DNA of 64,000 nt from Arcicella gelida. GTDB lineage: Bacteria > Bacteroidota > Bacteroidia > Cytophagales > Spirosomataceae. Positions within the stretch are counted from its first letter, which is position 1. Each line of letters starts with the position of its first letter. The stretch lies in assembly GCF_034931025.1 (NCBI RefSeq), contig NZ_JAYGIL010000030.1, forward strand, positions 12,176-76,175. Reading direction: 5' to 3'. A model generated the notes under the pieces. The model saw only the letters and a program-made list of their open reading frames with translations. It did not search any database and was not told the DNA's origin. This document shows positions 1-6,605 of the stretch, one piece after another. The translations under genes and the position numbers were made by a program.

Positions 1-52
1 TCGTTGAATGAAAAATAACGAAAAACAAAGAGTAAGCTAAAAGAATTTTCAT
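1..52 (-). CDS. N-terminus of an exported protein, cut by the window edge
   Basis: An ATG at 52-50 on the minus strand opens a frame that begins MKILLAYSLFFVIFHST and runs off the left edge. Only about 17 residues are visible: a charged N-terminus and a hydrophobic core, as in a Sec signal peptide. It starts 27 bases after the stop of the transketolase C-half, so it is probably the next gene of the same sugar operon. Function cannot be told. Confidence 0.55.
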   Translation of the reverse strand, partial: MKILLAYSLFFVIFHST

Positions 53-79
53 CGGTTGAATAGTATTATAATTGAAATG

Positions 80-1045
80 CTATTGATTACCCAATAATCT
101 TAAAGCCTCATTTTTGATTCCAATTCCCGAAATGCCGTAATGATTAAAAATCTCATTTTGAGAACCACTTACGGTATATTCATCTGGTAATCCAATAATT
201 TTAAATGGCTTACTTAATTGATTTTGAAGTAAAAAAGAAGCACAAGCTTCGCCCAAACCGCCATAAATACTGTGTTCTTCTACCGTAATAATTGCCTTGC
301 ATTGTGCTGCATATTGGGCAATCAATTCAGTATCTAGTGGTTTGATGGTGTGCATACTTATTACGGCAGCATCAATATTTTCTGTTGCCAATTGCTCTGC
401 TGCTTGTAATGCTGGATATACGGCTTCGCCAGTGGCAATGAGTACAATATCTTTTCCTTCTTTGATGACTCTTCCTTTTCCAAACTCAAATTTTGTATTG
501 GTTTCACTCAACAATGGCATTACTTTTTTGCCAAAACGAATGTAAAAAGGCGAATCAGTTGCAGTAGCTTGACGAATAGCTTCGGCAGTTTCAAAATTAT
601 CTGCTGGTGCAACAACCGTAAGATTATTGATAGCACGCATCACCGCATAATCGTGCAAACTGTGGTGGGTGCTTCCTAAAGCTCCGTAACTCACACCTGC
701 ACTGATACCAATTAATTTTACAGGATTATCAGAATAAGCGACATCATTTTTGATTTGCTCTAAAGCTCTTGCCGCCAAAAAACAAGCTGGTGAAACAGCA
801 AATACTTTTTTGCCAGATGATGCCAAACCTGCTGCCATTCCTACTAAATGTTGTTCGGCAATGCCTACTTCTACGATTTGTTTTGGATATTTTTGTCCGA
901 ATGGGACTAACTTTCCTGAACCTCTTGAATCACTGGTTACTACCAATAAATTCTTGTCGGTTTCTGCCAATGTTTGGAGTACTTCTGAAAAAACATCCAA
1001 ATTGGCTTTATCTTTTGTAGCGATATTATCAATCGTTGCTCCCAA
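80..1045 (-). CDS. Transketolase, C-terminal subunit (split form)
   Basis: This is the pyrimidine-binding and C-terminal half of a split thiamine-diphosphate transketolase. It would form the active site with the N-terminal subunit encoded just upstream and move two-carbon units between sugar phosphates. Residues 60-70 hold the conserved GIAEQH segment, whose Glu64 should contact the ThDP aminopyrimidine; ALGSTHHSLHD follows at 122-132, and a transketolase C-terminal domain occupies roughly 190-310. The first possible start is TTG at 1045; there is no ATG before residue 70. It lies in the same frame as the N-half, separated by one TAA and seven codons. The neighbours suggest a pentose or deoxysugar pathway rather than the housekeeping pentose-phosphate route. 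Confidence 0.9.
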   Translation of the reverse strand: MGATIDNIATKDKANLDVFSEVLQTLAETDKNLLVVTSDSRGSGKLVPFGQKYPKQIVEVGIAEQHLVGMAAGLASSGKKVFAVSPACFLAARALEQIKNDVAYSDNPVKLIGISAGVSYGALGSTHHSLHDYAVMRAINNLTVVAPADNFETAEAIRQATATDSPFYIRFGKKVMPLLSETNTKFEFGKGRVIKEGKDIVLIATGEAVYPALQAAEQLATENIDAAVISMHTIKPLDTELIAQYAAQCKAIITVEEHSIYGGLGEACASFLLQNQLSKPFKIIGLPDEYTVSGSQNEIFNHYGISGIGIKNEALRLLGNQ

Positions 1046-1066
1046 TTTACTAAGCGATTTAAGGGT

Positions 1067-1900
1067 TTAAGCTAAAGAAAGACTTTCTTGAACGCTTGTC
1101 AATTCTTCGATAGCTTGCTGATATTGTTCTGGAGAAGGTACTCCGTGATGCCATTTTAAGGTATTTTCCATATAACTAACGCCTTTCCCTTTTACAGTTT
1201 TGGCAATAATTACACTTGGTTTTCCAACTTCAAAAGGCAAAGCATTGAAAGCTTCTTGTAAGGCTTCAATATTATTGCCGTCGATAATTCGAACAGCCCA
1301 ACCAAAGCTTTCAAACTTTTTATCTAGTGGTTCGGTATTACAAACTTCATGCGTTGGTGCAGTAATTTGTAAGCCATTCAAATCAACAATTGCACATAAA
1401 TTATCTAGTTTATAATGTGCTGCTGAAAGTGCGGCTTCCCAGTTACTTCCTTCGGGTAATTCGCCATCACCTAACAAGGTAAACACCTTATAATCAGCAT
1501 TATCTAATTTAGCAGCTAGGGCATTTCCACAGCTCATCGAAAGTCCATGACCTAAAGCACCTGTATTTTGTTCAACGCCATTTACTTTTTTGGTTGGATG
1601 ACCTATATAATAAGATTTGTACTGACAAAGTGTTTCTAAGGCTGATTCTGGAAAGAAACCTTTGTCGGCTAAAACGACATACAAAGCTTCTACACAATGT
1701 CCTTTACTTTGAATATATCTATCACGAAGCCCAGATTTAAAATTTTCTGGACTGACATTTAATACATCATTATACAATACATTCAAAATATCAATACAAG
1801 AAAGTGAACCACCTGTATGCCCAGCTTTTGCTTGGTAAATGTATTGGAGTATTTTCTTGCGATATTCAACTGATTTAAGTTGTAACTCTTTGGTTGTCAT
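1067..1900 (-). CDS. Transketolase, N-terminal subunit (split form)
   Basis: N-terminal ThDP-pyrophosphate-binding half of a split transketolase, 277 residues from the ATG at 1900. The upstream in-frame ATG at 1981 would add 27 residues unlike the family and is not preferred. Visible motifs are GHTGGSLS near residue 27, the ThDP/metal motif beginning GDGELPEG at 144 and ending in DLNG near 175, and a KGKG segment near 240. The stop codon TAA (1069-1067) is in frame with the C-half downstream, so the two subunits look like one transketolase interrupted by a stop. Both follow the DUF1593 and isomerase genes on the same strand. Confidence 0.9.
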   Translation of the reverse strand: MTTKELQLKSVEYRKKILQYIYQAKAGHTGGSLSCIDILNVLYNDVLNVSPENFKSGLRDRYIQSKGHCVEALYVVLADKGFFPESALETLCQYKSYYIGHPTKKVNGVEQNTGALGHGLSMSCGNALAAKLDNADYKVFTLLGDGELPEGSNWEAALSAAHYKLDNLCAIVDLNGLQITAPTHEVCNTEPLDKKFESFGWAVRIIDGNNIEALQEAFNALPFEVGKPSVIIAKTVKGKGVSYMENTLKWHHGVPSPEQYQQAIEELTSVQESLSLA

Positions 1901-2000
1901 AAGAAATCTTTTTAATGAAAATATTGTCTTAGCATAGTTTGTCTGGCTCGAATGTGTTATCATCAAGTTTGATTCTTCCAATACCCAAACTCTTCACTTA

Positions 2001-3602
2001 CTATTTTCTAATGGTAATGATTACTCTTTGATAACTGGTCAATTCTGGCGTTCCATTGTCAACTGCTTCAAGAATCAAATGAATGGTTTGTCCTACCAAA
2101 GCTTCTTTAGGTATTTGAATTTCTGTTTGAACAGCATTAGCATTCGAAATATTTACGACAGGCTGCGATGCTCCTCCTTCAAATTGCCACCATTTTACAG
2201 CAACTTTATTTCCATCGGGGTCTGATACAAATCCATTCAATCGAAGTTTTTCACCTGGTGCTGCCATAATATTAAGTGGTCCTTCAACCCTAACTATGGG
2301 ATGATGATTAGCATCCGAAAATTTCGAGGTAACAGTCCATTTCATTCTTGTAGCAAAATCTTTTTGTGCTTGTGGGAAAAAGTTAGGATAAAATGCTTTT
2401 TCTTTAGACGAAGTATTCGCATTTGTAAGGACATTCGCCATTGCATTTGCACTCGTGTCTGTCAACGAGAAGAAAGAAACTGAAGCGTCATTTTGTGCAA
2501 TTGAACGTCCACCCCAACCACCAAAAACACCGTTTTCATATGCTCGTAAGCCATTTCCAAGCATATTCATAAAAGTATGATTATCGCCTTCGCCCAACCA
2601 TGAACCTTTTTCTTGAACAGGCATCCATACTGCATAACCCATCTTTTTCAGTTCCTCGTTTGTATAGCCAGTCAAACCAAAGTAATCCAAAATATCACCT
2701 TTTACCATTTGCTTTCCGTCACCCCAAACTCTGTATAAATTTCCCAAAGCACCACGACTACTAATATTTTCTTTCATCCAAGTAGCAGTTAGAAAAGTAG
2801 CATCTTCTTTTTTGGCATTCAACTGAGCTCCGTATCCATAATTTGGACTATTTTTAAACTGACGATATTCTATGTTGGGCCAATTGGGTTTTATATAAGT
2901 GGCATAAGTATCGTCTTGATCACCAGAAGGAAGTAAAACTACTTTTCTGGCTATTTTCTTTTGAATAGCTTCCCACTGAACAGTATATTGATATTGCTCC
3001 TGAATAGATTTTAAAGCTCTAGCAATCGTACTTTGTCCACCCCAAGCAGTGATAAATAACTGACTCGGTTTATCATCTAAAATAAGTGATTTGATAAGTT
3101 CTGAACCTGGAGAATCCTTTGAAATATCTCCATCAAATTCAATATTTCCGAATCGAATTTTCGATTTTAAATATTCTGGTGTTGGATAATTTGCATTGTG
3201 AACTTTTAGATTTGGATATGATTTTTCATAAGCTCCCACAATGTCGTGAATAAAGTGTTCGTCTTTTGTCCAACGCCAAGATTCACAAGGACAAAGGTTT
3301 AAACCAAAACGACTGTATTCTCTTCTTGGCACAGACCATTTTGTTCCTTTTCCATCACCCGTCCAGTGAAAACCGCTACTTGCATAAACCAATCCTTCTA
3401 TTTCGAGATCTGTACTATAAAGCAAAAAGCGAATCAACGAGTTGTTATCATCTAATTCAGGATCAGCAGTAATAACAATTCTCGGCTTTTTTTCTTTGCT
3501 TAAAGTCTGTGTATATCCTTTTTGGTGAAGAACAATTACAGTCATCAGTACTATTAAACAGAAATGAGTTGATTTTTTCAAGTAAAAAGCGATTGTTTTC
3601 AT
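2001..3602 (-). CDS. Secreted DUF1593 (Sde182 nucleoside-hydrolase-like) protein
   Basis: Exported protein of the DUF1593/Sde182 family. The start at 3602 gives a good signal peptide (about 32 residues, ending near KGYTQ); an ATG ten codons upstream is less likely. The N-terminal domain starts with an aspartate-rich stretch, ITADPELDDNNS, like the metal-binding loop of nucleoside hydrolases. The last 90 residues look like a small beta domain (FVSDPDGNKVAVKWWQFEG). The family is sometimes labelled cellulose-binding, and its substrate is not settled. Position between an isomerase and transketolase genes suggests it releases or binds a plant-derived sugar or glycoside outside the cytoplasm (inference). 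A decayed second copy of its 3' end lies at 5130-5225. Confidence 0.8.
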   Translation of the reverse strand: MKTIAFYLKKSTHFCLIVLMTVIVLHQKGYTQTLSKEKKPRIVITADPELDDNNSLIRFLLYSTDLEIEGLVYASSGFHWTGDGKGTKWSVPRREYSRFGLNLCPCESWRWTKDEHFIHDIVGAYEKSYPNLKVHNANYPTPEYLKSKIRFGNIEFDGDISKDSPGSELIKSLILDDKPSQLFITAWGGQSTIARALKSIQEQYQYTVQWEAIQKKIARKVVLLPSGDQDDTYATYIKPNWPNIEYRQFKNSPNYGYGAQLNAKKEDATFLTATWMKENISSRGALGNLYRVWGDGKQMVKGDILDYFGLTGYTNEELKKMGYAVWMPVQEKGSWLGEGDNHTFMNMLGNGLRAYENGVFGGWGGRSIAQNDASVSFFSLTDTSANAMANVLTNANTSSKEKAFYPNFFPQAQKDFATRMKWTVTSKFSDANHHPIVRVEGPLNIMAAPGEKLRLNGFVSDPDGNKVAVKWWQFEGGASQPVVNISNANAVQTEIQIPKEALVGQTIHLILEAVDNGTPELTSYQRVIITIRK

Positions 3603-3658
3603 TTGGATATTTTTTGATTGAAAATATTTCAATAGTTAGTTTTAGACTAAAAGCTTTA

Positions 3659-5068
3659 CTAATGCACGTACACTTCCCAACCCATATAATTACTGAGTGC
3701 TTCTTTCAACACACCTGCCGTTTTTGAAGCATTCATTACTACGTGATGTTCAAAACCATTTCTACAAACGTATTGCATTAAACCCTGTAAATCATTGATT
3801 TGTGCTACGGCTCTATTCCCGAAAGTTTTTAACGCATCGTCTGTTAATTCGCCTTCACCGATGTAGGCTTTGATAATTCCTTTAGGGTCATCAGTACTGA
3901 TTCTTCCGAATGTTAAAGGCATGGCAGGCGTGCGTCCGTCTAAAGCTCCATAAGTATTTTCAACCCCTACCGAAGTACCTAATATTGGGGCATTACTAAT
4001 TTGAATGTCGGGTAAGAAAGATTTCGCCCAGTTGCCACAGTGGAATAATACGCATTTTTCGTCATCATCTGCATAATTATTATTCCAATCTACCAAGGCA
4101 CTTGGCGAACCCGAAGCCAATTGCATGGCATACATACTGAGCGTCCCTGTTACATCTACTTCGCAAGCACTTGGTAGCATATTTTCGCTCATGATACTCA
4201 TACTTGTACAAACATTACAGCCATAATTTTTCTGTAAAGAAGTCCAACACTGAATAGCCGTAGCGTCTAAAGAGTGTTCTAACATGAAATTATTCAGTAC
4301 TGCATCTAATTTCGCAATCTGAATCATGGCTTCACTTGGCGTTTTGCCAATCGGCGTATAAGCCAAAATTTTCTCTAAACGGTCTTTTACGATGGCATCG
4401 TCTTTCGTCAATTTATTGGCATTGCCGAGGATTTCAGAAAGGTCACAAGTAACGATCGAAATACCGTTTCTTTGTAAAATTTTCTCACTATAACGTACCG
4501 TATTGAAAGCACCTGGCCTAGCACCGATAGCCCCTATACGTACATTTTTTAAACCACGAACAACTTTGCAAACCGAAATGAAGTCATGTAAGTCTTTAAT
4601 AAACTCAGCATCATTCGGACGCATTACGTGTTTGGTCGTAAGAGTATATTTGATACCGTATTGATACAAATTATTACAAACCGAAATTTTACCACACCAA
4701 GCATCTCTTCTTCGAGCTACATCCAATTTATCTAAATCGTCAGGATACGCTTGTACCAAAACAGGAACATTAAGATTTGCCAATTTCAAACTGTCTGCAA
4801 CACCTTTTTCATCACCAAAATTGGGAAGTACTACCCATACACCAATAATCTCCTCTGAATACTGTTTGAATAAATTCGCACATTTTTGGGCTTCTTGAAA
4901 AGTTTCTACTCCACCCAATTTAGAAGTATTACTATCTAAAACAATTGGATTTATTCCAAGAGAATGGCAAAGGTCTATTACTTCTACCCTAGCCTTTTCA
5001 ACCAAACTATCAGGGAAAAAATCTCTATTCCCAATGATAATCCCCAAACTTAATGCAGCTTTTGACAT
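3659..5068 (-). CDS. L-fucose/L-arabinose isomerase-like protein
   Basis: A 469-residue protein of the FucI/AraA-like fold (COG2407-type), expected to interconvert an aldose and a ketose in the cytoplasm with a divalent metal. The N-terminal part (about 1-170) looks like the Rossmann-type domains of the family. The middle has IGAIGARPGAFNTVRYSE near 181 and the C-terminal part has cysteine- and histidine-bearing segments such as VLFHCGNWAKSF. The exact sugar cannot be read from sequence. With a split transketolase and a DeoR regulator in the same run of genes, a pathway in which an isomerised ketose is cleaved by transketolase is plausible. No sugar kinase is seen, although one may lie beyond the left edge. 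Confidence 0.75.
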   Translation of the reverse strand: MSKAALSLGIIIGNRDFFPDSLVEKARVEVIDLCHSLGINPIVLDSNTSKLGGVETFQEAQKCANLFKQYSEEIIGVWVVLPNFGDEKGVADSLKLANLNVPVLVQAYPDDLDKLDVARRRDAWCGKISVCNNLYQYGIKYTLTTKHVMRPNDAEFIKDLHDFISVCKVVRGLKNVRIGAIGARPGAFNTVRYSEKILQRNGISIVTCDLSEILGNANKLTKDDAIVKDRLEKILAYTPIGKTPSEAMIQIAKLDAVLNNFMLEHSLDATAIQCWTSLQKNYGCNVCTSMSIMSENMLPSACEVDVTGTLSMYAMQLASGSPSALVDWNNNYADDDEKCVLFHCGNWAKSFLPDIQISNAPILGTSVGVENTYGALDGRTPAMPLTFGRISTDDPKGIIKAYIGEGELTDDALKTFGNRAVAQINDLQGLMQYVCRNGFEHHVVMNASKTAGVLKEALSNYMGWEVYVH

Positions 5069-5129
5069 ATCTTTTTCTATAAAAAATGTTTATTATTTTT
5101 TGAAATCCACAAAGGGTTTTCGATTTTAC

Positions 5130-5225
5130 TAATGTGGTAATAATCCTCTGATAACGAGTGAATGTTGGCGTTCCCTTGTTTTTTATTGCTAGAAATCTAA
5201 GAAACACTTTCTCCTTTACTAGGCT
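5130..5225 (-). pseudogene. Decayed remnant of a DUF1593 gene 3' end
   Basis: On the minus strand this stretch reads GTPTFTRYQRIITTL, close to the C-terminus of the intact DUF1593 protein, GTPELTSYQRVIITI. The DNA also matches: 5135-5180 resembles 2012-2060, including the shared 10-mer TTGGCGTTCC/CTGGCGTTCC region and TGATAAC. Nothing else of the gene is recognisable. It lies directly upstream of the isomerase gene, so it probably marks an old duplication or rearrangement of the cluster. A 69-residue frame across it (5025-5234) is not considered a real gene. Confidence 0.6.
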
Positions 5226-5367
5226 ATATAACAATTAAAAGCAAGTATTTTGGGTATTTAATCTGGTGTAAGACAAAGACAGTATCCGTAATTTGTCCGA
5301 AGTTTTGTTATGTTTTTGATTGAAATTTTAAATAAAATTGAGTTTTGTATTGTTGGGTAATCAATGC

Positions 5368-5402
5368 GAGTTAGTGTTTCAAATAATCAAAAACACTAAC
5401 TC
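5368..5402 (-). terminator. Hairpin after the DeoR-type gene
   Basis: GAGTTAGTGTTT (5368-5379) is perfectly complementary to AAACACTAACTC (5391-5402), with an 11-base loop. It lies 24 bases beyond the stop of the minus-strand regulator gene. No strong U-run follows on that strand, so termination is likely but not certain. Confidence 0.55.
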
Positions 5403-5425
5403 ACAATTCATTTTCACAAACTTTG

Positions 5426-6193
5426 TTATTCGGCAATAATAATTTCTATTTCATTTTTCTCGAAATGCAATTTATCATCCTGATTGATTTCGTTGTCAGT
5501 AATGATATAATCAATCAACGACAAAGCACCTAAACTAGCAAAAGCACTTTTGCCAAATTTGGTAGAATCTGCTACTAAATAAGTAGTTTCTGCGGCATCA
5601 ATCATGGCTTTTTTCACCACAATGTCACTGATACTTGGATACGTCAATCCTGCTTTCAATGAAATGCCAGCCGTAGCCAAAAACAATTTTTGAACATTGA
5701 TTCCTTTAAAAAAATCTGCTGCTTTTTGTCCTGTTAATGATAAGGTTGGCGGTTTAAACTCACCTCCCGTCATAATTACTTCTATGCCTGGCTCAGTTCC
5801 CAACATCATGGCGATATTCAAAGCATTTGTAATTACAGTCAGGTTTCTAAAGCCTTTCAATTTCTTGGCAATTTCTGTGACAGTTGAACCAGAATCTAAA
5901 ATAATGGTATCGCCACTTGAGATAAACTCTAAACACTTTAAAGCGATTTTCTCTTTTTGCTGAACATTCAAATCATTATGAGCAACCGTAAATTCACGCA
6001 CATGGTCTTCAATATTTTTCAAATACGCTCCACCATGTTCTCTGATAACTAAATCATCTTTTTCTAACTTTTCTAAATCCTGACGAATGGTCACTTCCGT
6101 GACTTTAAACAATCTGGCAAGATCAGTTACTTTGGCTAAACCATCTTCTTTTAAGAGGTCTAAAATCTTTTCTCTGCGTTGATTTGGCAACAT
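5426..6193 (-). CDS. DeoR/GlpR-family transcriptional regulator
   Basis: A 255-residue repressor-type regulator. Residues 5-57 form the DeoR winged helix-turn-helix (VTDLARLFKVTEVTIRQDLE, then REHGG). The C-terminal sensor domain has the sugar-phosphate-binding signatures ILDSGSTVTEIAKKL near 98, VTNALNIA near 120 and DSTKFGKSAF near 210. Such proteins release DNA when a phosphorylated sugar intermediate binds. It is transcribed in the same direction as the isomerase-transketolase cluster and divergently from the broken exported-protein gene at 6353, so it is the likely local regulator of sugar use. Its operator cannot be fixed, but the palindromic AT-rich DNA near 6255-6270 is a candidate. 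Confidence 0.9.
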   Translation of the reverse strand: MLPNQRREKILDLLKEDGLAKVTDLARLFKVTEVTIRQDLEKLEKDDLVIREHGGAYLKNIEDHVREFTVAHNDLNVQQKEKIALKCLEFISSGDTIILDSGSTVTEIAKKLKGFRNLTVITNALNIAMMLGTEPGIEVIMTGGEFKPPTLSLTGQKAADFFKGINVQKLFLATAGISLKAGLTYPSISDIVVKKAMIDAAETTYLVADSTKFGKSAFASLGALSLIDYIITDNEINQDDKLHFEKNEIEIIIAE

Positions 6194-6257
6194 ATCCTTG
6201 ATTTTGAAACAAAACTAAACGAAATAAAACAAAAACAAAAGAAAAATATAAAAAATA

Positions 6258-6288
6258 TTCGAAAATATTTATTTTAATCTTACCTTCG
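6258..6288 (+). promoter_or_regulatory. Possible Bacteroidota-type promoter and DeoR operator region
   Basis: TTCG (6258-6261), 19 bases, then TACCTTCG (6281-6288). This matches the TTTG-N19-TAnnTTTG pattern except for one T-to-C change in each box. It overlaps the near-palindrome AATATTCGAAAATATT, which could be a regulator site. It precedes the signal-peptide ORF at 6353 by 64 bases. Confidence 0.3.
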
Positions 6289-6352
6289 TAAAATAAATTA
6301 ATACCAATTAAATCTTCTATTATTTACATATTTACAAAAAACTATTGATATA

Positions 6353-6460
6353 ATGAAAACAAAAGCAATCCTATTCTTTTTGATTAGTTTCTCTTTAGTA
6401 CTTCAGAGTCACTCGCCCATTCAGGCACAAAAAAGCAATATAAACACAAAACTTATGTAA
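6353..6460 (+). pseudogene. Exported-protein gene broken after its signal peptide
   Basis: The ATG at 6353 opens a 35-codon frame that is almost entirely a clean Sec signal peptide (MKTKAILFFLISFSLVLQ, then SHSPIQAQ), followed by eleven residues and TAA at 6458. If the run of six A at 6429-6434 had seven, the frame would continue to a stop at 6676-6678, giving about 108 residues, and would overlap the 3' end of the convergent dehydrogenase gene. The product of the restored frame is not recognised. This is either a pseudogene remnant or a slippery-tract on/off switch; a sequencing error in the homopolymer is also possible. Confidence 0.5.
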
Positions 6461-6605
6461 TCCCTGAATCATTAAGAATTGAAACCAAGCTTGTCAATCA
6501 ACTATCATGCTTCGGGAAAAAGAAATATTTAGAAAGTAAATATTCCATAAAAAAAAGCATTCAAAATCGTTACAACTTTGAACGCCTCTTTAATGATAAT
6601 TCAAG

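Larger units (their letters stand above)
5069..5425. other. Intergenic region between isomerase and DeoR-type genes
   Basis: 357 bases without an intact gene. It holds the DUF1593 remnant (5130-5225) and a hairpin just after the deoR-type gene (5368-5402). The rest should contain the promoter of the isomerase operon, but I see no convincing TTG/TAnnTTTG pair. Confidence 0.5.
6194..6605. other. Intergenic region with a broken exported-protein gene
   Basis: 412 bases between the divergent deoR-type gene and the convergent end of the FAD/Fe-S gene. It contains a promoter-like pair (6258-6288), a signal-peptide ORF ending in a frameshift (6353-6460), and coding-like sequence in the other frame to about 6678. 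Confidence 0.5.

Noticed and set aside
5025..5234. 69-codon minus-strand frame upstream of the isomerase
   Set aside because: It overlaps the isomerase start and only its middle matches a known protein, the end of the DUF1593 protein, so it is a fossil.
5391..5410. Possible further heptad array (AACTCACAATTCAT, as in array J)
   Set aside because: Most of it is the right arm of the hairpin 5368-5402 and the period is not clear.
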